Part shown: positions 33,780-42,569 of the stretch, piece after piece
Layout of the letters: every line of letters begins with the position of its first letter
Position numbering within the stretch: position 1 is the stretch's first letter
Assembly (NCBI GenBank): GCA_964539975.1
Contig: CAZIKK010000014.1
Coordinates: 1-63,015 of the forward strand
Reading direction: 5' to 3'
Source of the DNA: 38-11 sp964539975
GTDB lineage: Bacteria > Bacillota > Clostridia > Tissierellales > Dethiosulfatibacteraceae
DNA length: 63,015 nt
The notes under the pieces: generated by a model
The model's input: only the letters and a program-made list of their open reading frames with translations
What the model was told of the DNA's origin: nothing
The model's database searches: none
Position numbers and translations under genes: made by a program

Positions 33780-34556
33780 ATGTTTAAAATAATTGATATT
33801 AGCCTTCCCCACGAAAATGGAGCAACCGAACCTTTTCCTCCAAAGTTGGAGTTTTCTGACCACAAAACAGGAGCCCATCGATTGGCGAAGCTCGCGGGGA
33901 TACAAGCTGAAGATTTTCCAGATGCCATGGCATTGGCCACAGATATTATTTCTGGGAGTGGCCATTCAGGAACACATATAGACGCGCCCTTGCACTATGG
34001 GCCTGGTAGTGAAGAAAATCCGGCTAAATCTGTAGATCAAGTGCCATTGGATTGGTGTTTTGGTCCCGGAGTGGTTCTTGACATGAGACACAAAGAACCA
34101 GGTTCTGAGATTACCATCAAAGATATGAAAGAAGCATTGGACAAAATTGACTATGTACTGAATCCAAAAGACATCGTCTTAATCCATACAGGTTGTGACA
34201 AATATTGGGGCACGACGACAGAAAAATACTTGGAAATGCAATCAGGATTGGGAATAGAAGGATTGGACTGGTTGTTGGATCAGGGAATCAGATGCATAGG
34301 AATAGACGCCTGGACGTTGGACCGACCTGTAAAAGCCATGGTAGAAGCTTATAGAAAAACAGGCGATAAAAATGAGCTTTGGGGCTCTCATATGCACGGA
34401 CGAAAGAGAGAATACCTTCAAATAGAAAAATTGGGTTATCTAGAAACCATTCCAAAGCCTCATGGGTTCTTGGTTTCAGCCTTGCCTATGAAGTTCAAAG
34501 GTGCAACAGCAGGATGGTGTCGAGCAGTAGCTTTGGTGCCAGAAGAATCTTCATAA
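33780..34556 (+). CDS. Cyclase family (kynurenine formamidase / isatin hydrolase-like) protein
   Basis: A 258-residue metal hydrolase of the cyclase family. The hallmark HSGTHIDAPLHY near residue 61 supplies the metal ligands, and ISLPHENG at the start is typical. Relatives hydrolyse the amide of N-formylkynurenine or open the ring of isatin. It begins nine bases after the HMGL-like gene and is the last gene before a 36-base palindrome. A ring-opening or amide-cleaving step is likely; the substrate is unknown. Confidence 0.83.
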   Translation: MFKIIDISLPHENGATEPFPPKLEFSDHKTGAHRLAKLAGIQAEDFPDAMALATDIISGSGHSGTHIDAPLHYGPGSEENPAKSVDQVPLDWCFGPGVVLDMRHKEPGSEITIKDMKEALDKIDYVLNPKDIVLIHTGCDKYWGTTTEKYLEMQSGLGIEGLDWLLDQGIRCIGIDAWTLDRPVKAMVEAYRKTGDKNELWGSHMHGRKREYLQIEKLGYLETIPKPHGFLVSALPMKFKGATAGWCRAVALVPEESS

Positions 34557-34587
34557 CAATCATTCAAATTGACGATCCTCCTTAAAT

Positions 34588-34623
34588 TCGTTCAACAAGG
34601 CTTTATAAAGCCTTGTTGAACGA
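34588..34623. repeat. 36-base perfect palindrome
   Basis: TCGTTCAACAAGGCTTTA followed immediately by its full complement. It can form a very stable hairpin after the cyclase-like gene, but only an interrupted T stretch follows (CAATGTTTT). It may be a terminator, a processing site or an operator for the carrier gene downstream. Confidence 0.75.
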
Positions 34624-34647
34624 CAATGTTTTGCGAAAGGATAGACC

Positions 34648-35601
34648 ATGGACTATATCATTCTTAGTTATCACTTACTTATGCCAATGATTCTGTTGGT
34701 GGCATTGGGTTACTTCCTCAAGAAAAAAGCAATTATAACAGACCAATATGAGAATGTTAGTTCTAAATTGGTTTTTAATTTGGCTTTGCCGGTGACCATG
34801 TTTTCGACGACGGCTCGAGCTAATATGAGAGTTTCCATCACTGGAGAAGTGTGGTTTTTTATCACAGTGACAAGCATTATGCTTATTTGTCTTGGTTTAA
34901 TTGCTCACTTGGTATCTGTTTTTTTGATTAAAGAGAAACGCACTAGAGGCGCTTTTGTTCAGGGTGCTTTCAGAAGCAACTTTGTCATTATTGGATATCC
35001 TATACTGATGAGTTTGTTTGGGGAAGAAGTCATATTGCCGATGACTTTGGTAACAGTATTCTTGATTCCGATTGTCAATGTCATTTCAGTGATTGTTTTG
35101 ACCATCAACAATCCAGATATTCAGGAAATTGATTATAAGAAGATAGCGGCAAATATCATTAAAAACCCTTTGATTTTAAGCATACTTTTTGGCATTGTAT
35201 TTTCTCTTATGGAAATTAGGATACCGGTGGTGATTGAAAGCACATTTGCTTCTATTAGAGGGTTGACGACACCATTGGCATTGATTAACATTGGGTCTAT
35301 GTTCGTTTTTAGCATTCAAATGAAAGATAAAATGATACAGTTGGTTTGTTTGTTTCTGAAGTCATTTCTATACCCATTGGGATGTACAACCATAGGGATA
35401 CTATTGGGATTTAGGGATCAATACTTGGCAGTGCTTTTTATTGCCATTGCGGCGCCATCTCCACCAAGTGGTTATGTGATGTCAAAATTGATGCATAGCG
35501 ACGAAGTTTTTTCGGCAAACAACATTGTTTTATCAACCGTCTTATCAGGATTCACCATTTTTATTGGCATTACGACTATGAAATATTTTGGTTTAATCTA
35601 A
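34648..35601 (+). CDS. AEC family (auxin efflux carrier-like) transporter
   Basis: A 317-residue inner-membrane protein with about 10 hydrophobic segments in two repeats. NLALPVTMFSTTARAN near residue 45 and AFRSNFVIIGYPILMSLFG near residue 107 fit the AEC family, whose bacterial members (MdcF, MleP types) carry malonate, malate or other acids. It follows the hydrolase cluster after a perfect palindrome and so may export an end-product or import a related acid. GCGAAAGGATAG is its ribosome site. Confidence 0.8.
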   Translation: MDYIILSYHLLMPMILLVALGYFLKKKAIITDQYENVSSKLVFNLALPVTMFSTTARANMRVSITGEVWFFITVTSIMLICLGLIAHLVSVFLIKEKRTRGAFVQGAFRSNFVIIGYPILMSLFGEEVILPMTLVTVFLIPIVNVISVIVLTINNPDIQEIDYKKIAANIIKNPLILSILFGIVFSLMEIRIPVVIESTFASIRGLTTPLALINIGSMFVFSIQMKDKMIQLVCLFLKSFLYPLGCTTIGILLGFRDQYLAVLFIAIAAPSPPSGYVMSKLMHSDEVFSANNIVLSTVLSGFTIFIGITTMKYFGLI

Positions 35602-35619
35602 TAAATAGTAAATATTTAG

Positions 35620-35649
35620 AATAGCAACCTCAAGGGTTGCTATTTTTTT
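35620..35649. terminator. Terminator between convergent genes
   Basis: Stem AATAGCAACC / GGTTGCTATT followed by a run of T on the plus strand. It ends the AEC gene, and the stop codon of the minus-strand prenyl synthase lies within it. Confidence 0.85.
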
Positions 35650-36530
35650 CTTGTCAGCAGATACTTTGCCAAAGATTTCAGTCGTTCTCCCTTGTTGCCT
35701 AATGGCGCAAGGCTTTTAATGGCTTGATCAGTGGTAGAATTCAGCAACTTTTTGGCTTCATCCAACCCTAGAAGTGAGACGTAGGTTGTTTTTTCATTGA
35801 TGATGTCGCTGCCTGCAGTTTTTCCTAGCATGGCTGTGGTTTCAGTGTGGTCCAGAATGTCATCTTTGATTTGAAAAGCCAAACCAAGATTTCTGGCATA
35901 AGAAATAATGGAATCCAACTCATCTTGATTGGCTTCTCCAGCAAGAGCACCAATATGGCAAGAAGCTTCAATAAGAGCACCTGTTTTTAGTTGGTGCATA
36001 TGAGCCAGCTGTGTTTGCGTCACTATTCGACCAAACATATCCATTACTTGTCCGCCGATCATGCCTTCTGTGCCTGAAGCGGTCATCAAAGCAGATAGGC
36101 AAGAAAGCAGAGTGTCTTCTGACAAGCCCATTCGATGTCGGTTTTCAAGAATCACTTCTACTGATTTATTCAATAGGGCGTCTCCTGCAAGAATGGCCAT
36201 GGCTTCGCCAAAAACGATGTGGTTGGTAGGCTTGCCTCTTCTTAATTCGTCATTGTCCATTGCTGGCAAATCATCGTGAATCAAGGAATAGGTATGAATC
36301 ATCTCAACGGCACAAGCAAACGGCAAGATTTGGCGATCGCTTTTTTGGTTAAAAAGATTAAATGTGGTGAGCATTAATATAGGCCGAATGCGCTTTCCTC
36401 CTGCCTCAAGACTATAACGCATGCTTTTGTACAGTTGGTTTTGGGTGTTGTCTTTCAAAGGAAGATAACGAGCCACACATGCATTCACCAACTCGACTTG
36501 TTCCAATAACCAATCATTTATATTTTCCAT
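35640..36530 (-). CDS. ispA: Farnesyl/geranyl diphosphate synthase
   Basis: A 296-residue trans-prenyltransferase that condenses isopentenyl diphosphate with allylic diphosphates, cytoplasmic. Both Asp-rich motifs are present: LIHDDLPAMDND near residue 82 and QIKDDILD near residue 217. Length and motifs fit bacterial IspA. It stands alone on the minus strand between two catabolic clusters, without the xseB or dxs neighbours common in Firmicutes. The symbol is given for family; chain length was not tested. Confidence 0.9.
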   Translation of the reverse strand: MENINDWLLEQVELVNACVARYLPLKDNTQNQLYKSMRYSLEAGGKRIRPILMLTTFNLFNQKSDRQILPFACAVEMIHTYSLIHDDLPAMDNDELRRGKPTNHIVFGEAMAILAGDALLNKSVEVILENRHRMGLSEDTLLSCLSALMTASGTEGMIGGQVMDMFGRIVTQTQLAHMHQLKTGALIEASCHIGALAGEANQDELDSIISYARNLGLAFQIKDDILDHTETTAMLGKTAGSDIINEKTTYVSLLGLDEAKKLLNSTTDQAIKSLAPLGNKGERLKSLAKYLLTRKK

Positions 36531-36605
36531 AGATTTCCTCCAATAGAGCTAAAACTATTATAACACAAGAGAAAGATTCTGGTGACTAGTTGATGAACCT
36601 GATCT

Positions 36606-36628
36606 TGTTTAATATATAAACACATTCG
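36606..36628. promoter_or_regulatory. Candidate upstream activator site A
   Basis: Contains ATATAAACACATTCG (36614-36628) within an inverted repeat TGTTTA-N5-TAAACA. A 12-of-15 match occurs at 42250-42264. Both lie 81-84 bases before the GG of a sigma-54 promoter, a usual distance for an enhancer-binding protein site. Confidence 0.45.
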
Positions 36629-36693
36629 TCTAGAAAATAGACACAAATCTTGTGAAACATTTGTGAAGAATTGAAAAACAGCGATTTGCTAAT

Positions 36694-36709
36694 TGGCACA
36701 ATTATTGCT
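36694..36709 (+). promoter_or_regulatory. Sigma-54 promoter of polyferredoxin-AOR operon
   Basis: TTGGCACAATTATTGCTTT: TGGCAC at -24 and TTGCT at -12, with GG and GC exactly ten bases apart. This is a near-perfect match to YTGGCACGRNNNTTGCW. It lies 37 bases before the ATG of the polyferredoxin gene. Confidence 0.85.
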
Positions 36710-36745
36710 TTCTACTTATATTGGATAACTGTTAGGAGGGTCTTT

Positions 36746-37120
36746 ATGAAAAAAATTGAAAAAGATAACAGCAAGTGCATCGCATGTCGCTTATGCGAAC
36801 AAGCGTGCAATGAAGAGAACTTTAGCGGGACGGATAAAAAAGTGATCATGATAAAGGAAGAGCAACAACAAAATGAGATCTACGTCTGCAACCAGTGCGG
36901 GGAGTGTATTTCTGTTTGTCCGGTAGAAGCGATTTATAGAGATTCAGAAGGTGTGGTTAGAATTGAAGAATCCAAATGTGTGGCTTGTTTGATGTGTGTC
37001 GGATTCTGCCCAGAAAATGCTATGTTTTATAACGAACGGGAACTAGTGCCCTACAAGTGTATTTCCTGTGGAGCCTGTGTGGCAGTCTGTCCAACCGAAG
37101 CCATTGAAATGCGAGTATAA
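36746..37120 (+). CDS. Polyferredoxin, AOR partner
   Basis: A 124-residue protein with four [4Fe-4S] cysteine groups (CIACRLCEQAC, CNQCGECISVCP, CVACLMCVGFCP, CISCGACVAVCP). The start at 36746 is set by TAGGAGGG, and a longer reading upstream would run over the sigma-54 promoter. It is the first gene of a sigma-54 operon and is followed 11 bases later by an AOR, for which it is the probable electron-transfer subunit. It is not closely similar in sequence to the polyferredoxin at 27377. Confidence 0.9.
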   Translation: MKKIEKDNSKCIACRLCEQACNEENFSGTDKKVIMIKEEQQQNEIYVCNQCGECISVCPVEAIYRDSEGVVRIEESKCVACLMCVGFCPENAMFYNERELVPYKCISCGACVAVCPTEAIEMRV

Positions 37121-37131
37121 GGAGGGATGAA

Positions 37132-39300
37132 ATGAATATTGAAGCTATTCGAAACAAACATAAGTTGTTGATGCAGTACGATTATGAGAAAAAGAACCTG
37201 CACAGAGGGTACACAGGAAAAACTCTCTACATCAATTTATCGAAGAATATGGTCAAAGAAAAAGACGTCACTGAGGAAATGAAGGATAAGTTCATTGGTG
37301 GGAAAGGGTTTGGATTAAAATATCTATGGGATGCGGTAACACCTGAAACCAAATGGCATAGCCCTGAAAATGAGATCATCATTTCATCAGGACCCATTGG
37401 AGGAATCACCCAGTATCCAGGAGCTGGGAAGTCTTTGGTGGTCACTTTATCACCATTGACGGACATGCCCATTGACAGCAATGTCGGAGGCTATTTTGGC
37501 CCCTATCTCAAGTTTTCGGGTTGGGATGCATTAGAAATTCAAGGGAAAGCAGAAAATGATGTGATTGTATTTATTGATGGCAACAAAGGTGTGGTAACGA
37601 TTGAAGAAGCCCCCCTTGAAGCCGTGGACGCCCATGTGTTGACGGAACAATTAACAGAAATGTACGGTTTGGATGATGAAGACAAAAAGCATATCTCTGT
37701 TATATCTGCAGGCACGGCAGCAGAAAATTCTTTGATTGGGATTTTAAACTTCTCTTTTCATGATGTGAGAAGAAATGTCTCTAGACTCAAACAAGCTGGA
37801 AGAGGGGGCATTGGGACGGTATTTAGAGACAAGAAAATCAAGGCGATCGTGATTAGTTATCGTGGAATTACTGGAGATTTGAATCAGCCAGCTGATCTTG
37901 GAAAAATTCAGAAAGCCGGATTGAGACTTCACAAGGAAATGGCTTGTTTAGACAAAGAACAGAATGAAATGCGCATGGTGGGAACATGCAACATCATAGA
38001 CGTGATGGCAGATTATGACCTATTGCCAGTTCATAATTTTAAGTTTGGAACTCACCCTGATGCGAAGAATATATCAACAAAAGTATTCCGAAACAAATAC
38101 TTCACCCAAGGCATCCCAGATGGCTGTTGGTATGGATGTTCTATGGCTTGTGCCAAGGCGGTGGATCAATTCGAAATCAAGACAGGTCCATACAGAGGAC
38201 AAGTGGTGACAGTGGACGGACCCGAATACGAGAATGCAGCAGGATTAGGCGCCAATTGTGGTATTTTTGATCCAGAGATCATTATTGAGTTGAACTTTTA
38301 TTGCGATACCTACGGAATAGACACCATCTCTTTTGGGACCATGACAGCGTTCATTATGGAGTGCTTCGAAAACGGGATCATCGACGAGAAGGTGACCGAT
38401 GGGATGGAACTAAAATTTGGCAATGGATTGGCTGCATTAGAGTTGATTCATAAGATTTCCAAGGGAGAAGGATTTGGGAAAATCGCCGGTCAGGGAACAA
38501 AAAAAATGAAGGCGTTGTTTGTTAAAAACTATGGAGCGGATGAAAGTTTCCTAAACGATATCGGAATGGAACAGAAAGGTTTGGAGTATTCTGAGTATGT
38601 GTCGAAAGAATCCCTTGCTCAACAGGGGGGCTATGGATTGACCAACAAAGGTCCGCAACATGATGAAGCTTGGCTGATTTTTATGGATATGGTAAACAAT
38701 CAAATCCCAACATTTGAAGATAAAGCAGAAGCCTTGCATTATTTCCCTATGTTTAGAACCTGGTTTGGGTTGATGGGTTTATGCAAACTGCCTTGGAATG
38801 ATGTCACGCCGGCAGACAACAGTCAAACAGATGAACCGGCGAAAGTTCCGGGACATGTTCAGAATTACGTGGAGATATTTGAAGGTGTTACGGGCAAGAA
38901 AATAGACAAAGATGAATTGATTCGTCAATCCGAACGAGTTTACAATTTCCAGAGAGTTTTTAACATCCGAATGGGAAAAGGGTTGCGGACTCATGACCAA
39001 GTGCCTTATCGATCTGTAGGGCCTGTTACGGAAGAAGAATATTTGTCACGACAAGAGCGATACGACAAACAATTGAAAGAACTTCTTGGGTTGGACCCCA
39101 AAGATTATGAGACCAAAGAAAAGGTACAGAGAATGAGAACGTATCGTACAGATCAGTACGAACAATTAATAGATGCGGTTTATGCGAGGAGAGGTTGGAC
39201 TCACAACGGCATTCCGTCTAAAGAGAAACTTGAGGAATTGGGGATGGACTTGCCGGAAGTGATAGCGGTTGTGGAGAAAGCCATGTTGGATCTTAAATAG
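37132..39300 (+). CDS. Large AOR-family oxidoreductase with shifted cluster motif
   Basis: A 722-residue AOR-family enzyme, over 100 residues longer than the archetype. Pterin-domain marks are GGKGFGLKYLWD near residue 56 and SSGPIGGITQYPGAGKS near residue 85. The cluster motif reads Cys332-x3-Cys336-x3-Cys340 (CWYGCSMAC) where AORs have C-x2-C-x3-C; the fourth ligand is probably Cys551 (GLCKLPW). Extra length lies at the N-terminus (about 25 residues) and the C-terminus (about 80). It may oxidise aldehydes made from 2-oxo acids in the amino-acid pathway encoded downstream, or act on another substrate as the BamB-like branches do. Metal is expected to be tungsten. Confidence 0.85.
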   Translation: MNIEAIRNKHKLLMQYDYEKKNLHRGYTGKTLYINLSKNMVKEKDVTEEMKDKFIGGKGFGLKYLWDAVTPETKWHSPENEIIISSGPIGGITQYPGAGKSLVVTLSPLTDMPIDSNVGGYFGPYLKFSGWDALEIQGKAENDVIVFIDGNKGVVTIEEAPLEAVDAHVLTEQLTEMYGLDDEDKKHISVISAGTAAENSLIGILNFSFHDVRRNVSRLKQAGRGGIGTVFRDKKIKAIVISYRGITGDLNQPADLGKIQKAGLRLHKEMACLDKEQNEMRMVGTCNIIDVMADYDLLPVHNFKFGTHPDAKNISTKVFRNKYFTQGIPDGCWYGCSMACAKAVDQFEIKTGPYRGQVVTVDGPEYENAAGLGANCGIFDPEIIIELNFYCDTYGIDTISFGTMTAFIMECFENGIIDEKVTDGMELKFGNGLAALELIHKISKGEGFGKIAGQGTKKMKALFVKNYGADESFLNDIGMEQKGLEYSEYVSKESLAQQGGYGLTNKGPQHDEAWLIFMDMVNNQIPTFEDKAEALHYFPMFRTWFGLMGLCKLPWNDVTPADNSQTDEPAKVPGHVQNYVEIFEGVTGKKIDKDELIRQSERVYNFQRVFNIRMGKGLRTHDQVPYRSVGPVTEEEYLSRQERYDKQLKELLGLDPKDYETKEKVQRMRTYRTDQYEQLIDAVYARRGWTHNGIPSKEKLEELGMDLPEVIAVVEKAMLDLK

Positions 39301-39319
39301 ATCGATTTAGGAGGAAAAA

Positions 39320-40498
39320 GTGTACCGATACGCTGAAAGAAAAGAAAATATTAAGCCCTCGCCAATTCGAGCATTGGCAAAACTGGTCCAAGATCCAGAG
39401 ATTATTTCTTTTGCAGGAGGCATGCCTGCGCCGGAACTCTTCCCCATAGAAGAAATGGCAGAGGTGACGGAAACACTGATCAAAAAGTGTGGCAGACGAT
39501 CGTTGCAATATAGTGGAACCGACGGTATTCAAGAATTGAAGGAATTGATTGTCGAGCGAATGAAACGTTACGGAGTGACTTGTGAAGCAGACAATGTCAT
39601 GATCACCTCTGGGTCACAACAAGGACTTGAAATGACTGGGAAGATGCTTATAGACAAAGACGACGTGGTGATATGTGAGAACCCAAGTTATGTAGGGGCG
39701 CTGAATGCCTTCGGTGCCTATGCGCCCAAAATGGTTCCTGTAGAGATGGACGATGAAGGCATGCGTATGGATTGTCTGGAGCAAGCATTAAAAGGACATC
39801 CTGGTGCTAAGTTTATCTACACGATTCCTAACTATCAAAACCCAACAGGAGTGACACTATCGGTATCTAGAAGAAAAACCCTCGTGAGGCTGTCTAATGA
39901 TTATGGCGTGCCTATTGTGGAAGACAATGCTTATATGGAGCTTGGTTTTGATGAAAGGGCTATGCCGGTGAAAAGTTTTGATCAAAAAGACGAAGTGATT
40001 TTTCTGGGCAGTTTTTCAAAGGTTTTATGTCCAGGGCTAAGGGTAGGATGGATTGTGGCCCCCAAAGAGGTTTTGGGAACTTATAATTTGATCAAACAAG
40101 GGGCTGATTTACACACCAACACTTTGGCTCAGATGCAAATTGTTGCTTTTGCGGAAAAACATTCGCTGGACCAACATATAATTAAAATCAAGAAGGCGTA
40201 CCAGCAACGCCGAGACCAAATGCTCAAGGAAATGGAAGCTTGTTTTCCTGATGGCATTTCTTGGACCTCGCCAAAAGGTGGGATGTTCATTTGGGTGACA
40301 TTGCCTCAAAACGTGAATGTAAATCGTCTATTTGAAAAAGCTCTTGAAAAGAAAGTAGCTTTTGTGCCGGGCAATGCTTTTTTCCCAGGCGACAATACGA
40401 CTCAGTCTTTTAGGTTGAACTACGGAACCATGAACGAAAAGCAAATTACAGAAGGGATTCATAGATTGGCGGCTGTATTAGCAGAAGAAGGGATGTAG
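39320..40498 (+). CDS. PLP-dependent aminotransferase, 2-aminoadipate/LysN-like
   Basis: A 392-residue class I/II aminotransferase. The Schiff-base Lys is in GSFSKVLCPGLRVGW near residue 235, NYQNPTGVTLS near residue 173 is the classic PLP site, and the Arg for the substrate carboxylate is in SFRLNYG near the C-terminus. Overall it resembles the 2-aminoadipate and MocR-linked aminotransferases. It starts with GTG, with AGGAGG upstream. Position between AOR, an aminoacylase and a 2-oxoacid:ferredoxin oxidoreductase suggests it turns released amino acids into 2-oxo acids. Confidence 0.88.
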   Translation: MYRYAERKENIKPSPIRALAKLVQDPEIISFAGGMPAPELFPIEEMAEVTETLIKKCGRRSLQYSGTDGIQELKELIVERMKRYGVTCEADNVMITSGSQQGLEMTGKMLIDKDDVVICENPSYVGALNAFGAYAPKMVPVEMDDEGMRMDCLEQALKGHPGAKFIYTIPNYQNPTGVTLSVSRRKTLVRLSNDYGVPIVEDNAYMELGFDERAMPVKSFDQKDEVIFLGSFSKVLCPGLRVGWIVAPKEVLGTYNLIKQGADLHTNTLAQMQIVAFAEKHSLDQHIIKIKKAYQQRRDQMLKEMEACFPDGISWTSPKGGMFIWVTLPQNVNVNRLFEKALEKKVAFVPGNAFFPGDNTTQSFRLNYGTMNEKQITEGIHRLAAVLAEEGM

Positions 40499-40501
40499 AG
40501 A

Positions 40502-42235
40502 ATGGTAGATTATCTGATTAAAAACGGATGGATCATAGATGGAAAAGGGACAGATGCTTTTAAAGGAGATGTGGCCATTGCGGAAGGAAGAATTAAAAAG
40601 ATTGGGAATTTAGGAGAGGTCTCCGCCAAAAAGGTCATTGATGCCACTGGAAAATGGATCACACCAGGTTTTATTGACATGCATTCCCACGCAGACACAT
40701 CAATTTTTCTGTTTCCAGATTGCCAAAGTTACTTGATGCAAGGCATTACAACTTTTTATGGAGGCACCTGCGGAGATTCCAATGCCCCATTAAATCATTA
40801 TTGGATGAGAAAGTACTGGGAATACGACATGTGGCATGAGATTGACCCTTTTATTTATTATCCTGAAACCATTCAACCGGTTGAAAAAGTCAGACAGGTT
40901 GTATTTGACAAAACGGGAGTTTGGATTGATTGGCAAACTTTTGGCCAATATTTGGACAAAGTGGAATCCACGGGGCTTGGAGTCAATATGATTCCGGTTC
41001 TTGGACACAGCCAGCTTCGTGCAGATGTCATGGGGAAAAACGGCAACCGACCTCCAACAGTTGAAGAAATGAGACAAATGGAAAAACATATAGAAGAGGC
41101 CATGGAAAGTGGGGCATGGGGCATTTCTTTTGGAAGAGATTATCCGCCTAGCGCTTATGGAGAGGAAGACGAGTTGTTGGCTTTACTCAAAAAGGTGAAG
41201 GAAAGAAAAGGAAGCTTTAGCATCCATTGGCGTCGCACAGGGACTCGGAATCAATACGCTCGAAAGGCAAATAAGCTGGAGGGTGTGGTTGAAGCATTGG
41301 AGCTGGCCCTAAAATCAGGAGTCAAAATGCAATTATCCCACTTAGACACAGGTTTTGACATTTTCCCATCCAATGGAAGACTAGAAACGTTGGCAGCTGA
41401 GGAAACGTTGGCTGTCTTGGATGATTATGTAGAAAAAGGTGTGGATTTCGCGTTTGACGTTATTCCGGGGACTAGTGGTGGGATTGTTCATGTGCCTTAT
41501 CTTGCCGGTTATCTAATGCCTTGGTTAAAGCAATCAGGCTCGATGAAGAATTTTCATGAAAACTTGAAATGCAGAGATTATCGTACAAAACTCATGGACC
41601 ATTTACGAGCAGGTCATTGGTACAACATCAACCCCAAGCTAGATCCTGAGTGGGATCTGAAAATAAAAATCATTTCATCTAAAGAATCGGATTTTGTCAA
41701 TTGTTCAATCCGTGAGATTTCAAATACGATGGGATGCGATTCGGTGGAAGGCGCTTTGAGAGTTTTATTGGAAGACACCAGAGTTATGGTTCAGAAGGAA
41801 GGCAAAAGAATGGAAGGCGTCAAAAGATTATTGGAACACCCAAAAGGAACGGTTTGCACAGACACGTTTGCCTTTGACGAAAAGGGTCTTTATGGTCTTG
41901 AGGGAGAAATACCAGAGATCTTGCCCCATCCTCATACCTATTGTGCGTTTCCGAAATATATCAACCAGTTAGCAGGTCCTCGTCGAGAAGAAGCCATCCG
42001 GAAAACAACAGGACTGCCAGCATCGATACTTGGTTTTAAAGACAGAGGGCTGATTCAAGAAGGGTATCACGCTGACGTTTTAGTGTTGGATTTTAATGCA
42101 CTGAAAACCAATGAAAACTATATCGAGACACGACGCTATTCCGAAGGAATCACTCATGTGTTTGTAAATGGCGGACTAGCTGTGTCTGATTCTCAGTTAA
42201 CTGGCTGTAGAAAAGGGAAGGTATTAAGAAAGTAA
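40502..42235 (+). CDS. N-acyl-D-amino-acid deacylase family amidohydrolase
   Basis: A 577-residue D-aminoacylase-type enzyme. The beta-sandwich/TIM-barrel starts with IKNGWIIDGKG, followed by metal motif DMHSHAD near residue 60 and GGTCGDS near residue 90, where the Cys bridges metal in the archetype. Further ligands are HWRR near residue 242 and LSHLD near residue 280, and the general base Asp is in CTDTFAFD. HPHTYCAFPKYINQ near residue 480 matches the family C-terminal signature. It would remove an acyl group from an N-acyl-D-amino acid or open a related cyclic amide. It starts four bases after the aminotransferase stop, so the two are coupled. Confidence 0.85.
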   Translation: MVDYLIKNGWIIDGKGTDAFKGDVAIAEGRIKKIGNLGEVSAKKVIDATGKWITPGFIDMHSHADTSIFLFPDCQSYLMQGITTFYGGTCGDSNAPLNHYWMRKYWEYDMWHEIDPFIYYPETIQPVEKVRQVVFDKTGVWIDWQTFGQYLDKVESTGLGVNMIPVLGHSQLRADVMGKNGNRPPTVEEMRQMEKHIEEAMESGAWGISFGRDYPPSAYGEEDELLALLKKVKERKGSFSIHWRRTGTRNQYARKANKLEGVVEALELALKSGVKMQLSHLDTGFDIFPSNGRLETLAAEETLAVLDDYVEKGVDFAFDVIPGTSGGIVHVPYLAGYLMPWLKQSGSMKNFHENLKCRDYRTKLMDHLRAGHWYNINPKLDPEWDLKIKIISSKESDFVNCSIREISNTMGCDSVEGALRVLLEDTRVMVQKEGKRMEGVKRLLEHPKGTVCTDTFAFDEKGLYGLEGEIPEILPHPHTYCAFPKYINQLAGPRREEAIRKTTGLPASILGFKDRGLIQEGYHADVLVLDFNALKTNENYIETRRYSEGITHVFVNGGLAVSDSQLTGCRKGKVLRK

Positions 42236-42249
42236 ACATAACGTTAAAA

Positions 42250-42270
42250 ATATAAACATTATCGGTTTAT
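42250..42270. promoter_or_regulatory. Candidate upstream activator site B
   Basis: ATATAAACATTATCG (42250-42264), and an inverted repeat ATAAAC-N7-GTTTAT (42252-42270). It matches site A (36614-36628) at 12 of 15 bases and lies 84 bases before the GG of the second sigma-54 promoter. Confidence 0.45.
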
Positions 42271-42332
42271 TCAAATGAGGGCATAAACCCTGAAGTTAGG
42301 TATTGATATGAAATTTAATGGATATTAATTTA

Positions 42333-42348
42333 TGGCATGATTTTTGCT
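42333..42348 (+). promoter_or_regulatory. Sigma-54 promoter of Kor-type operon
   Basis: TGGCATGATTTTTGCT: -24 GG and -12 GC ten bases apart, differing from the consensus only at the T after TGGCA. It lies 30 bases before the ferredoxin gene at 42378. The 142-base gap that holds it contains no gene. Confidence 0.82.
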
Positions 42349-42377
42349 AATTATATGTTATTCAATGAGGTGGAGCC

Positions 42378-42569
42378 ATGTGGAAAGTGTCTTTAGAAGA
42401 AGATTATTGCAAAGGATGTTGGTTGTGCAAGTGGGTTTGTCCCAAAAATGTGTTTGAGGAAGGGACAGTAGGAAAAACAATCATACAAGCTGAAAATCAA
42501 TGCATCGGATGTCAGCAATGTGTGATACATTGTCCTGACTTTGCGTTGAAGGTGGAGGCTAAAGAGTGA
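42378..42569 (+). CDS. 2-oxoacid:ferredoxin oxidoreductase, ferredoxin (delta) subunit
   Basis: A 63-residue two-cluster ferredoxin (CKGCWLCKWVCP and CIGCQQCVIHCP). It is the first gene of a delta-alpha-beta-gamma set, the order of KorDABC and VorDABC enzymes. It carries electrons from the thiamine-diphosphate subunit to free ferredoxin. A sigma-54 promoter lies 30 bases upstream, and its stop overlaps the start of the alpha gene. Confidence 0.92.
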   Translation: MWKVSLEEDYCKGCWLCKWVCPKNVFEEGTVGKTIIQAENQCIGCQQCVIHCPDFALKVEAKE

